DNA of 64,000 bases from Bremia lactucae (lineage: Eukaryota > Oomycota > Peronosporomycetes > Peronosporales > Peronosporaceae). The notes beneath the pieces were generated by a model. It had not been told where the DNA came from. It saw nothing but the letters and a program-made list of their open reading frames with translations, and did not search any database. Below, piece by piece: positions 9,878 to 22,124 of this stretch (the stretch's first letter is position 1; every line of letters begins with the position of its first letter). The DNA is taken from contig NC_090618.1 of NCBI RefSeq assembly GCF_004359215.1, positions 2,093,806 through 2,157,805 on the forward strand, in the 5' to 3' direction. A program made the position numbers and the translations under genes.

Positions 9878-11150
9878 ATGCCACCAAAAAGGAACCACGT
9901 TGGTGGGTCGTCTGCGAAGACGCCCACTCAACCTCGCACTAAGCGTACGCGCCGCGTTAACACTAGCGTCCTATACCTTAGTCGAAACGTCGACAGCTAC
10001 TGCTGCTGTCGCGTTAACAGGGCTAAAGGATTCATCCCACTGAAAAGGGAGCATGCTGATTCGTCGCTCATTCTCGACTACAATGAGTCGAACCCGTTGC
10101 CGTCACCTCATAGTAGTGATGTGGAGACGAGCTCATGAGGAGGGATAAAGGCGCATTATTGCCCATCCAAACTTCTCTAATGTCTCACAACATGGAAACA
10201 GCAACATTTACGAATGCTGTCTCGGTCTGCGCCGAATAGCGCAGCGACAGTCAACGAGAGCGCTACCCATAAAGGCGCAGCCGCTTCTTCGTTGGGTAAA
10301 ACCACAACGCCTAATGCTCAGACCTATATCCATAATGGTTCTGACATAAAGATTTCTGAGCCTAAAGCTCCGCCGACGCCACGTGAACGTGTCACGACCC
10401 AGTCTTTTAGAACGTGGCTGACTGGTGGCATATCACCGATGCCCCCTCCATCTAAATGACCTCGTTTAAATGGGCCAAGAACGTCGCTTCTAGATCGCGC
10501 TCTTCTAGACGCACATAATTGTTATGGCGTCTTTAAATCATGGAAGGGTCAGAGAAATTCGCTTGGGCGTATCTTTTCGATCCCGGTCGTGTTGCGTTCA
10601 AATGAAACGCCCGACCAATACGAGGCGGAATTCTCGCGCCGCATTCATCCGCATTCCGATGTGATGAAACAGCGGTCGCAACGAATTAATTTCGCCCGCT
10701 TGCGTGTGAAAGAAATCATGGGCGGGACTGTACCCTGGTAATTCTCACTGCTTCTGCCAGTCCATATGAGACTAGCGAAGAGGCCTCAGCTGGTGCTCCT
10801 TTTCATAGGTAGTCACCAAGCCGGGCACATCAATACGTAGGGTATCGATCGGTTCCTAAGAGTCGAAACTCTATGGGTATCTCCTCCACTGGACGAGGAC
10901 TTGATACTTCTGCCTCACGGAGCAGTGGGCAAGCAATGTTCCAACAAAGAAGTGTTGGTTACCATTCGCATTTATCAGTGCATGCGGCGCCCGATAGAAG
11001 TGGCAATATCGCCCTCCTACTCGCGGCTGCCTTACCCGCGTCCATTCAGTCGCAGACAGTAAGCGCTGTTGAACGACGCGATGGGGATCTCGAGGGTCAA
11101 GTCTTGCGACTGACCTCGAATATTCATGATGTCCGCGCGAAGGATCGTTA
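9878..11150 (+). pseudogene. Antisense accessory ORF of gypsy family B, copy 2
   Basis: Starts MPPKRNHVGGSSAKTPTQ (ATG 9878), basic, then Ser/acid-rich (ADSSLILDYNESNPL). A second open block at 10214-10459 has TWLTGGISPMPPPSK. Further on come DQYEAEFSRRIHPHSD and FARLRVKEIMGGT. The last part (10873-11151) overlaps, on the opposite strand, the chromodomain/C-terminal end of pol. It carries one frameshift and several stops (10136, 10457 and others). It lies between pol (minus) and the polypurine tract/3' LTR and is read opposite to gag-pol. I do not recognise the product; homology with 7.9-9.2 kb shows it is a real part of the element. Confidence 0.6.
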
Positions 11151-14100
11151 GGGTTATGATCGCCTGAAACTTTCGCTTGACATCCTGAAGAAATTGATGC
11201 TGAGGGACCCGCATTACGCGTGGTATCCCTCGCTCTTCGAGTCCTTATAGTGGTGGTAAGAGTCATTCGGCTGAAAATTGGTCACCTTTCCCGTCTCTCT
11301 CACCGATAGACGCTCGAATCACAGTCGGCGTCACCATCGGTCTCCTAAGACGGACGGGGGTATGTGATCTCTTCTGGATCAACATACGTTTCAGACGACC
11401 AACGTAAAATACGGGGGGATGCATTTTCATATACGGGGAAGGGTGAGCCTATAATTTAGGTCTCAAACCTCTTCAACCACCATAAACGGCCCAATGAAAC
11501 GCGGCAACTACTTTGTAGTACCTCCAGGTAGTACAGAAATTGCAAATTTAGGTAGGGTAGCAGTACTTGGTAGTACTTTTCTCCCACTCTAAATCGCAGA
11601 GTTTTTGTGACCATTTCGGTCAGAATATTCTTCTTGTTTATCCTGTGTGCTTGCCATCGCGTCACGGACTTTTCGTGTGATGGCTAATCGCTCATACTTA
11701 AAGCGTTGAGCCTCGCTCACGCTTTTTGCATCTAAATCGCCTCCGACACCGCCGAGGGGTCGGTCATAGGACGTAGTTTTATCGACCACTGCTATCTGGC
11801 AGGGTTATTAGGGCAAGTTTCTATCTTTTAAATGGTACCCAAGCGTGTTATTGTCATATTTACCAAACTATGTTCCTCTCTCGCACCGAGCGTGGTGTAC
11901 CCCCCCTAAGACCTGGGCTGCGTACAAATGAGACTGCCATGCGAGGATGGCGCAGCCCTTTATTATAAACCGGTGTTTTACTCGTGCACCGTTATTTATA
12001 GCGAGCTCCACGAAGGGCATTTAGTTGCTCCATTCTTTGGGAGTCGCTTCCGTGCGCAATACATCTGCCATGACCCGATTAGCAAGTTCTGTTTGGCCAT
12101 CGATCTGGGGGTGATCTGCGGTTGACATGTAGAGCTTGCTACTTTAGCAGCTCAAACACATGTCGCCAAGACCTTGACGTAAGGCGTGAATCCGGGTTTG
12201 ATACTATGGACTCGAGCATCTCGTGTAGTCGGTATACATGATCCAGGTATAAGAGAGCTGCCTCCTTGCCTGTGATCGATGTCTTACATGGTGCTAAATG
12301 CACCATTTTGCTCAGTGCCCACCACAACTACCTCACTGCACGCAAGAGAAGACGGTATAACCGCTTCCTCGCTGTGCTAGCGTATGTGTCTAAGTAAAGC
12401 GTGGCCGCTGTCTACAAAGACGACGATCGCCGTCCGACCCTTGTGGTCGGGCGGCATACCGAAAATATTCGTCCTGACTGAAGCTCTTTTGTATTTAATA
12501 GGCTAGTGAGCTCGTTACGTGGTGGGCCTTAATGGCTGCCAACGTTAATGGCTTCGATTGTGCTTTAGCATGAGACACACTTTCCTGGTGTCTTACTTCG
12601 AAGTCTTGTCTGCGCAATAAAGCGTCAGCCAAGACATTTGTTTACCGGCTTATAGTCAACTTTGGAATTGAATTCAGAGAAGAATGTAAGCCATCTTGCC
12701 ATTCTAGGCGAGAGATGCGAGAATTTGATTGCGTTCCGCAAAAGATGTGGGATCCGTATAAACCACAAATGGTTCGGTGCCCAATACGTGCACTCGAAAC
12801 TTAACAAGAGCATATTTTATTGCAAGCAGCTCCTTGCCATGCAGAGGGTAATTTAGCTAGCGGCTTTTTAAAAGCCGGGACTAATAAAAAATGACACGGT
12901 CGACGCCGTCATCATCCTTCTGCATGAGCGCGCTGCTGATTGCAAACTTACTTGCAATTCAGACGCACTAAAGGTTTTATCCACGTCTGGCAATGCCAAG
13001 ACTGGTGCCTCAACACGAGATTGCTTCACTGATCTGAACGCATCATCATATTTTTTAACCAACCCATCTTGCGTATTTTTTTGAAGAGGTCAAATAATGG
13101 TTTAATTTGCTCAGCATAATTCTTGCTATATCTTCGCAAGTAGCTAGCGAGCCTAGGAATTGGCACAAATCCTTCAAATGCCGTGGGATTCGCCATCTCT
13201 TTACTGACTTTACCTTGTCTGGGTCTGCTCGTACACCATATGTACCTACGATGCAGCCCAGCACAGGCATCTCATGGACCACATGACGCACTTTCGCAAA
13301 TTGACATACAATTGGGAGACTTTTAAAGTCTGTAACATTGCCTCTAAATGACGCTTGTGCGACTCTATTGTGCTCAGAACATCCTCGGCCGTACTATGCA
13401 CGAATACATCGTCAAATAATGGGCGCGTAGGCACGGTGCTGACGCATCATGTGAAACACCACTCGGTTGAATGTCGCTGATGCGCTTTTGAAATCTTGGG
13501 GCATTACAAGCCACTCCCAGAGCATACTGCTTGGGGTGCTTACTGTCGTTTTTACTGCATCGGACTCTTTCATGAGTGCCTGATAGTAGCCATCAAAAAC
13601 ATTTAACGTGGAAAAGATAGCTGACTTTCCCATGGAGTTGAACAGATCATCTTTTCGCGAGATTAGCGTTTGTGCCGGTATGGCCACCGTGTTCAGCTTA
13701 GTGTAAGTAAGAACCACGCGCCATCTACCTGTGGCTTAACGCACACAAAAGTCAGGCTCCAGTGAGGCGACTTGCTCTCACGTACATGTCCCGCCTTGGC
13801 TCGCTACGGCTGCCAACGGCCTTTGCCTGGTCACACAATACATGGGGCCAGGTTCGAGGTCGATTTCGTGCCCGGTGCCCCTATCTGCTGGGAGGCTGCT
13901 TGGCACTTCTTCTGGGATAACATCGCGATGTCTCCACAGAACCTAAAAGAACGGACTGTCTCTCAAGGCATACCAGCCTTAAGCAGCGAACCGTTTCTAT
14001 TTGTCCGTTTCTAGAACGCGCTCATCCACTATGGATGACGAGCAACAGTCCACAAAGCTCTCGCCTGGAACTAATGTGACTATTTCGTGGATCTTTCCTT

Positions 14101-15660
14101 CCTTCAGTTCGACAAGGAACAGATACCACGACATCTCCGGAAGATTTACTACCTCCTCGGCAGATTTAAAGACTTGCCAGAGCATCTCAACTGAGGATGC
14201 CTCCGCAATTTTGTCTTCGACGGCCTTGAACACCTCGTCCAAAGGCCCGTCCTCTTCAATTGGGACCGTTCCAAATGTTACTTGTTTTGACGTGCCTTTG
14301 ATCATCCTAATCTATCAAATACTCGTTCTCAGAGTAGGCACAACCTTTGACTAGGTAGTGGGTGCCGTTGCTCTCCTGGTCAATGCACCTCTTCCAACCG
14401 CACCAGGCTCTAGGCACTGGGCCGATTCATGCGACGCTTGAATTCCTGTCAGCTCGCCGTCTACTGCCATGGATTTTTGACTCTACGCAGAATGTTTGGA
14501 CGCATGACTACTTGTCATCGTCCTTTTCACTACCTCAGTCTCCAAGAGCTGGGTAGGAATTGGTGACGTTTGACATCCCGTCAACGCACCCTCAACTGTG
14601 TTCGACACGACATTAGTTGCATAAGCCTCTCGCAGAGGCACATCCTTTCCGGTAATCTGCGTAGAGCTCGCAACTGTGCGTGTATGGCAGTCTATCCATG
14701 GTTGGTGTTTTGCCAACCATGGCATGCCTAGGATGAGGTCATACGGATACTCCATATCTATCACTGTGAAGTTTTCCTTACAAGAGAAGTCACAAAAGCT
14801 GAGGGCTAGTTCTACTTTAACTCCCTCAGACTTTGCGAGCGCGCCGTTCGCTAAACGAACGGTCGCCTTTTCTCGCTTGTTATCCTGGCAAAGAGTCTCA
14901 AAGATCGGCGGTCTCTGTTTTTAAGCCGCAAATTATACAAATTTGTGATGCACCCGATCCACACTGAGGGCCATCACATGGTCATAGCCTCGTACTCGAG
15001 CGCTATAGACCAGAAGGGTTGAGGTCCGAAATTTCGAGAGAAACTATGCTACCCATTCGTTCGAAGCTTCCGAGTTCGCGTCAGTAGGGAATCCCGCCCG
15101 TACTGCGCTCCAGCATTTCCCGACCCTTCAATAATCGATCTAGAACTCATGCGTCTCGCACGCTGGTTCTTGTCATCGCTCTTTGGGAAGGAAGTCCTTT
15201 TGCCAAGCGTCTTTGCCCCAGCAAGGACCCTGGCTTAGCAGCGAGCCATCATTTGACCGCGCTTGCCGCATTTAATGCAGACAACTTCTGCATTGCCCAA
15301 CTCCATGGGAGTGGAATCTGATCTCTCGGCCGACGACCTATACCAAGCTGTCGCCGAGGCACTGTTGTAAGATTGCTCCTTAACTAAGGCGATTTGGATT
15401 ACCTCTTCCAACGTCGACGGCACCTTTCTGAAAAGAGCCTGTCGCGATGGGCCATGTCATAGTCCGCGTTCATCAATGTGGGCAATTTAATGTGCTCTGG
15501 AATCGGACCTATGGTAATGAATGCCGACAGCAAGCGCATCACCTGCGCATATGCTTGCAGGGATCGCTTTTTTGTCGCGCTTTAAAGAAGTGCGCCACTT
15601 TCATTTCACCTTAACCAAGTCACGTGGCTTCTGATGGTGCTACAATGCACCACCAGAGAC
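10860..15660 (-). mobile_element. Ty3/gypsy gag-pol, family B (degenerate, chromodomain type)
   Basis: Read right to left. Gag end with a zinc knuckle CIKCGKRGQMMARC near 15240 (CX2CX4HX4C with His changed to Gln). Protease C-terminus PYDLILGMPWLAKHQPW near 14740. RT with KLNTVAIPAQTLISRKDD (13700) and the active-site block PLFDDVFVHS (13430). RT thumb VLGCIVGTYGVRADPDKVK (13270). RNase H remnants 13060-12620. Integrase core PPDHKGRTAIVVFVD then LSKMVHLAPCK near 12450-12300, and its C-terminal region RKVRDAMASTQDKQEEYSDR (about 11690). HPPVFYVGRLKRML (11400). A chromodomain remnant YQVLVQWRRYP at about 10880. Many stops and frameshifts make it inactive. A 97-bp foreign block interrupts the integrase at 12313. 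Confidence 0.85.
12313..12409 (-). repeat. Repeat R, copy 3, inserted in integrase
   Basis: On the minus strand the integrase reads ..AIVVFVD, then 97 bp matching 9236-9340, then resumes at SKMVHLAPCK. The insert carries an in-frame stop. It is an LTR-associated repeat placed inside the integrase core. Confidence 0.7.
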
Positions 15661-17060
15661 AAAGTGATCTTAATGATCACTCCGAGCGTAATGTTTGCTT
15701 GAATGCTAACAATATTAAATAAGAGAGGGGTCATAATGCGTTGGGGTTCGGTCTGGAAACGAAACCCTGGTTGTCTATTACGGGTACCTAGTTCGTTGGT
15801 TTGGTAACGCTACAAAACTTCCGATTATAGACTCATATAGTCTTCACAAGCCTGGTGAGGACATAACAGAATTCTTCATCGCTGCTTTTTCCGGCATCGA
15901 TAATACACTTGCAAGCGTACAAAGGATGTGAATCCTTTGTTTTAAGCTTGGAATACATTCAATAAGAATGTGGAAAGCAGAGGCCGCGAGGTCTGGCTAA
16001 ATAAACTGAATGTTTTGCTTTGACCTATTCGGAAGACGGACTGTAGTCGGTGCACGCTACAAGCTGCATTGTTTGTCCAGAGAGGCAGGCTTGCCTTGTC
16101 TCTCATGGAGGGACTCATGACCCTGATGCTTTAAGGGTGTAATTTGTGCTCCTAAGTAGGCCTACTACCTTAAAGACCCTCATTGGAAAAGATGCATCTC
16201 TTCAAAGATGCGCAAAGAGATTGAGAACGCTCAACCCTTTTACGAGGGCAAAGAAATCTCGTTCGTAATGGATCCTCTGAAGAAGAGGATTATTATCGTC
16301 ATACTGTCGAGCGAGACCCGAGACATATGAAGACGAGGGTCCCAACTATCATGCGAGGGTGGATATTCTCGCCAACAAACGAGTCAACTTGTTGGAATCC
16401 CTTTCAAATCGCATTGGTTCGAGAAGCGTTCAAGAAGAAACGTTTTCACCTCTCGACTCCGTCAACGGATGAGGAGGGGGGATGAATCGGGTGCGGCTCA
16501 CTCGTCGAACCCAAAATATCACGATGATCGAAAACGTGTCCTTCAGTAAATGAACTTATAAAAGTTCCCGTCGTCGCTAACTCGCGACGACGGTCGACAG
16601 CGTTCGTCGCGAACAGCTGCAAAACCTTGCGCAAGTTGCGGTTGATCAACCGGCAAAAAACGAATGCATCAGTTCCTCCAAGACAAGCTGGTTAAAGCTC
16701 GGCAAGAGGCTTCGTCCTTAAAGGATGAAGTAAAGTTTCTGATTCGTGTGAACCAGACTTGTCCCAAGACCATCAGCTTTTTACTCGGGGCCATCAGTCT
16801 TAATCGGATGTCTTGGACCGTGCCGGTTTGTTTCGGAACCGGAAGAAGCCTCGTACTGATGGTACAAGTAAAGACGTTTAACGTAAAACGTAGGATGCGT
16901 ACGCTATCTACAAAGCAGCTCGACCGTTTACATCTTGCCTTGGCGGTGCAGTACACGGAACGGGCCCATCGACTGGGCAGTAATTTATTACTGCCCACAT
17001 TCGTCACTTCATGTCTAGGTAGATTTACCGTAGAGAGTAGAACTATATCAACAATTTAAA
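15640..17060 (+). pseudogene. Antisense accessory ORF of gypsy family C, copy 1
   Basis: Plus-strand remnant homologous to 53.08-54.42 kb block by block: a KPGED..F..AAFSGID region (15850), a conserved segment around 15900-16020, an acidic/KK block with SETRDI (16270-16330), a CEGGYS segment and a C-terminal coiled-coil-like part from 16664, MHQFLQDKLVKARQEASSLK. That part ends ERAHRLGSNLLLPTFV at 17010, where it overlaps the antisense integrase end NVGSNKLLP. It is broken by many stops. No known retroelement domain is visible. Its conserved place opposite pol in separate copies argues that it is an element gene. Confidence 0.55.
16975..16996. repeat. Hairpin at the pol/antisense-ORF junction
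   Basis: Arms GGGCAGTAAT and ATTACTGCCC around a 2-nt centre. One strand encodes integrase VGSNKLLP, the other the accessory ORF LGSNLLLP. A near copy is at 54357-54378 with one arm base changed. Confidence 0.85.
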
Positions 17061-20000
17061 ATGAAAGAATGTTTGCTCTTCCATTTTTTTATGCAGCTCC
17101 GTATCTGTCGATCCACTGCATTACCAATGGAATCCTGAACGAAACGGACCACTGCTTCTCGAGCCAGCATAATTTTGTGCTGACACGTTTTTGGTTTTGT
17201 TTTCAGTGCGACCGGTGCGCACTGCGAAAATTTCTTTTTCCTCTAAAGTGAGAGCACTATTGTGCTGATATTATTATTCCGATTCTAAGTATTTCAGCAT
17301 CGTTATCAATTCAGTAGTAGCCTTATCGCTGTGATTGAATCAACATTGAATCCATTGCTTGCATTCACCGTAGAGTAAATGGGTGATGAGCAATAGCTAG
17401 ATTGTTCTTTGCTCAGGCGAATCCCCCTTCCCTCCTTAAATAAGAGCAACTCTCAAATAAAATGGGTATACGTGGATGACGCAAGCGATTCACAAAATAA
17501 TAAATATTTCTGTAGAAGCATGCGCTAAATTGTCGATGGCAATTTCTACCATCGGTAAGAACTCGCTCCAAAAAGTTAAGGAGTGGATATCTGCGGAGTA
17601 TCTCTACGAGGGTACGATTTGCACGTTCTGCCTGACCATCTGAAACAGATGGTCAGAAGTTGACATTACCTATTGTGTTTTAAGTGACTTGAACACAGAT
17701 TGGTAAAACTCCACATGAATTGGGGATACCATTCGACAAGGTAACGGTTACAGTCGAAATATCGTGTCAACAAAGTCACGAGCGCAGCCTTTGGCTTTGA
17801 TTAACTCCGGGACTGCAGCGGTATGCTCGTCTTGCTGAAACGATCAAGAGGGACAATAATACAGTTGTTTTTATGATCGTCTTCGAAGAATCCGTTGACG
17901 AAGTTTATAGATACGGACTGCCAACACTCTGCTGGGACAGTCAGAGGATATAACGGAGAACGGGATAAAGCACTGGGCTTTACCCGATTACAAACTTGGC
18001 AAGCACGTGTGTACTTGCAGACGAATTCTTATTGGCGTGGCCAGTATTAATCGCGGCTTATCGTGAAATATTTTTGATGCCCACTTATTGGTGTATCATG
18101 GCACTCATACATGATACGTAAGAGAAAATTGTTAAGGGTGAGAATGAAGGCACGAGGTGTGTCGCCAGCAATGGCTGTACTATAAAGTAAACAATTGCGT
18201 GTTATGCATCGATCCAACGAGGATCGATACAATTTCGACAACCTTTCAAGGATTGTTGTGATTGATTTTTAATAAGGTAAGTCATCAACCCTTTAATAGC
18301 TGTATTTCTTGATAGACTTTTCTAACGTCGTCAAGTAATGTTGACGACGAAACACTCATGGTCGCAACAGTGGGTTTATGGTCGCTGTTGTTTCTCGCAG
18401 CAAGCTCAAAGTCGGACTCGGCGCGAAATGGCATCAGTGACGAAAATGTCCAGTTTTATATTCCACGGAGAAAATGTACTCCGCAAAGAAAGACAACCAT
18501 CTCGCCATTCCTCGCAAGGGGTGTGGACCATTACGGCCTTGCGTAAAGACGCATGGTCCGTATAGACACTGAATGGTCTACCTCCCAAAACATAGACCCT
18601 AACCTTAGCCAGTGAATATTTGCATAGCAAGGGGACCTTGTCATACACTAAGTAGATGCGTTCAGCTGGTTAAAGCTGACGGGATTGATAGAAGACGCGC
18701 TCTGCGCCTTCTGTGTCATATTGCATTACGCACAGCCGGTTGCAAAGTCGCTGGCGTCGCAGATTACATGAAATGATCTGTCTTGTCCGCAATCGTCAAT
18801 ATTGGCGATTACATCAAGCTTTGCTTAAAACCCATAAAGGAATGCTGGTAATCAGCGTTCCGTGACCATCACTCAACAAAGAAAAAATATGTACTGTCAT
18901 TTTGGCATAATTGCAGGAATGCTCATGTAAGTACGCCGCTAAACCGAGGAACTTCGAAGCCCCTTTACATCGACTGGCACAGGCCAGTCGGTGATCGCCT
19001 TAATTCCATTTAGGATCAGGGTGTAAATCGTGTTTACCACGATGCTCCCAGGAATTCGTATTTCGCTTGCAGCGATACAACTTGTGTTTACGCACGTCCG
19101 ACTTTCATTCATGGCTCTGCTATCAAGGACGACATCATCAAAATTACTCGGTGCGTTATCTTGCACCAATCTTTACAGATTGATGAAACATCTATTGATT
19201 GCCACAGGGGCATCGCTACGTCCCTGTGGCATGACTAGCCTCTCCCATAGCATTCCGTTTCAAGTGATTACTGCTGGGAATGGGATATCTTGTTCACGCA
19301 TAAGGATCTAATAATCCATCCATCAGATCCACTAACGATTAACGATTACGTTTTTTCGTGGTTTCGGTTTTTGTGCCAATACCGCAGCAGCGCATGTACT
19401 ACCCGCCACATTCCTGATGCTTTACCACACAGAGGGAGGTTGACTTCTTCACATGGCCCGCTGCTAAGCGATCGGCAAGAATTTGTCGATCGCTAATACG
19501 TATTTCCGAGGCTTTTACACTGTCTTTTGTAAACAAATGTTTCAGAAATATTTAGATGTTGCATTCATTGCAAATCATCCTTGTTTCGTATCACTCAACT
19601 TATTCGAGGGGTCGAACTTCGACGTTGCCTGTGCTTGTGCACAGCTTTCGGTATATAACTCCACAGTGGGATGGGTAGTCACACTGAGGTCTTGTGCATC
19701 CGTGCAAACGTCCTAACCATAAGTGAGGCCTTTGAACTTTCTCATAGGACGTCCACCCGCTTAGAGACGCTCCAAGACGTTGATCAGATGGCCACCTAAT
19801 GAACGAGAGGCAGGCATCATCACAGCTTGATGCTGCCAGTTTATGCATGAATCATAGTTTCTGAGCCATAGTCATCCAAAGATGACATCAATTTGCCATC
19901 CAAATCCAGTACAAAGATGTCATCATCATGCTGAATACTCTTCAACGTGTATTGCATACCAACTACACGTTTTTTATTGTCACAGATGCGCCTGTTGCTA

Positions 20001-20210
20001 GGCGCACTGTCATCCTCGTGAGAGAAATATCGCGCTCAATACCTTTGAGTCTGCGATCTTCTAGCGATTGTCGTCGAAAGATATCATACGCCGCTTTACA
20101 ATCTATTAGGGACTTAAGTGGCAGTTTTTTTTGTCGCTATGATTTTAAAGGGATGAGGTTAACCTCATCGCCTGGGGCACTTACCTACGATGTTTGTGTG
20201 TGATGAGCAA
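16997..20210 (-). mobile_element. Ty3/gypsy pol, family C (degenerate)
   Basis: Read right to left: protease region (about 20200-19850), RT remnants (about 19850-18960), RNase H with YTDHASLRKAVMVH near 18520, integrase zinc-binding remnant YECHDTPISGH near 18090, integrase core (about 17960-17500) and integrase C-terminus NVGSNKLLP at 17007-16981. It is collinear with 54.36-57.09 kb, but without the two LTR-derived blocks seen there. Heavily mutated. Confidence 0.75.
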
Positions 20211-21048
20211 CTGTCGTCAAAAGGCCTGCAAATTATTTTGACGCTGTCGAATCAGTAGGGTGCTCCGCACCATCTGACATGACCGTTTTTTTTAATCCGC
20301 CTTGCCATTGCGATTTCGCAACAACATCGGATCCGCGGTCTCCGCAGTTCCTAGCAGTAGGTCAATCGCTTCCCTGCTGGACATAAGCGTGGAGATCATG
20401 CTTGCCCTGCTCTGAATTAGGGAGCTCTGCTCGACCCTAAATCCGGCCATGGCGGCACAATCACAATTGGGTCGTGAAGCTTGAGCCCTTAAACCTAAGG
20501 TTTGGCATGTTCAGCTTGGCCGGACATGCCAAAACTGTAATTTCGTCGCATCGTCATCGATGCGGCGAACTTTAATGGCGTCGTCGAATTCGACGAGCCA
20601 TCTTAAAAGGTAGTCGCCTTCGACTCCCTTAAACTTATAGATTTCGATCCTAAGCTTTCGGGTAGACACGGAAGCGTCGGCCCGCTAGCAGCATGTAAAT
20701 GCTGGTGTCTCAACAGTTCCAACTGTTGAGCACCCTGTATTCTCAACACAATCGCGTGTTAAGAGCCTTGCCAGTGAAGCAATATTACTTTGTTTTGGGC
20801 CCCGTCGTTCATGTTGTATGAACTCGGCTATAGCCGCAAGTTGCTCGTCTGAACAACATGACGCTAATGGCTGGCCCACCTACGGCCGAACTCATACGAT
20901 CGACCGCTCTCCTTTCAAGGTCACTCAAATGAGTGAATCTTTCACACGTTGCGTGGAAGCGTCTTGACGGGCTTGAAACTACCACCTGCTTCAACCAACA
21001 TGTCCATGTTGGATGAAACGGGCGTCGGCCGTTGAACAGACAGCGGAG
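20211..21048 (-). mobile_element. Ty3/gypsy gag, family C
   Basis: Same gag family as 1-1075. Near the N-terminus on the minus strand it encodes QLAAIAEFIQHERRGPKQ (20840). GTGCCACCAGG at 21048-21058 is the inverse of the primer-binding site and abuts the LTR at 21059, so this is the 5' end of the minus-strand element that runs to 15.6 kb. Confidence 0.7.
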
Positions 21049-21058
21049 TGCCACCAGG

Positions 21059-21570
21059 TGTAATGGGCACCTTCGGCTAGTACTGACAACAGTACTAGTC
21101 AACCTATAATGATATCAGTGAAGGTGAGTTGCCTCGATTACTTCCCGTACTCTATCGTGTAGAGGAAGTTTACAAGTAGCGGAAAGATTGGGGAAGTAGA
21201 CCGCATAGGTATGGATCAAAACACCCGAAAAACGCACAAAAATTCAGCCAAGAAAACATACTTTTCCTTTAATAGAAATACAGTGATATCTTTGATTAGT
21301 GCTTACTTCATGCCAATTATAAAGCCATTCTTAATATTATTTACTCACAACCATCATATTCCTTCACAATGCTAAGAATTCTTCGCTACTAGAGGTCGAT
21401 ACTCATGCTTTTTTAGATAAAAAAGTGAAGCTGTACTAACAAATCAATTTTTTTCGTAACGATCTTCTATCTATTAATTTTAACATTTAATAATTAACTA
21501 AATGGAGCACCTCCTTGCGCACCGCCTGATTGTATTTTTAACGATGGCGAGATTTATTCAAACATAAATT
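21059..21570 (-). repeat. 5' LTR of the family C minus-strand element
   Basis: Starts TGTAATGGGCACC directly after the inverse primer-binding site and is alignable with 52408-52700 (GTGAAGGTG.GTTGCCTCG, then CTTGCGCACCGCC). Its outer end is lost near 21570. Confidence 0.7.
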
Positions 21571-22120
21571 AAGGGATATATTAACCACCCCCAGTTTTCG
21601 CTATCCCCCCCAATATAGAACCTCTAAGCTTAAGTCGCGAGCTATGATTGGCTGCATTTAAATAAACGAATTTTGACTGGATGTACGTATATATATGACA
21701 AAATGGCCAAGACTCGCACATGGAAGCTGAAAAAGGTAGAAGCTTGCATACTTACCGTATGGAAGCTTAAATTAAACGACAATCACAACATAGGAAAGCT
21801 TGTTTGAAGCAATTATAGAAAACATCAATTATGGAGCAGTTATACAATACTATGGACTTCGATGAGTAAAAAAATTAGTATGAGGAGGAAAAGAAAAGTG
21901 TTTCCAATCATCTGATGTACCCAGAGCGTCAAGGTTTCTTTTGCAAGTAGACACGAAGCCCTCATCTTGGGATCGACGGCTTACTTCTAAGCGAGCCTCT
22001 TCCAAAGATTTGTAGGAAGTATGGACGATGTCTTCGAATTGATGCATAGTAGTAGTATTAGTAGTGTTAGAAAAGGAAAAGGGTATGGTTAGGAGCTTAT
22101 ACGCTAAACCTTCCTAGTAA
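21571..22120. other. No gene seen
   Basis: AT-rich sequence without a supported ORF. AAGCTT-centred motifs recur at 21730-21800 but have no clear meaning. Confidence 0.6.
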
Positions 22121-22124
22121 GCTA

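Noticed and set aside
10871..11266. 131-codon minus-strand ORF as an independent gene
   Set aside because: Its end is the chromodomain remnant of gypsy pol; the rest is pol linker.
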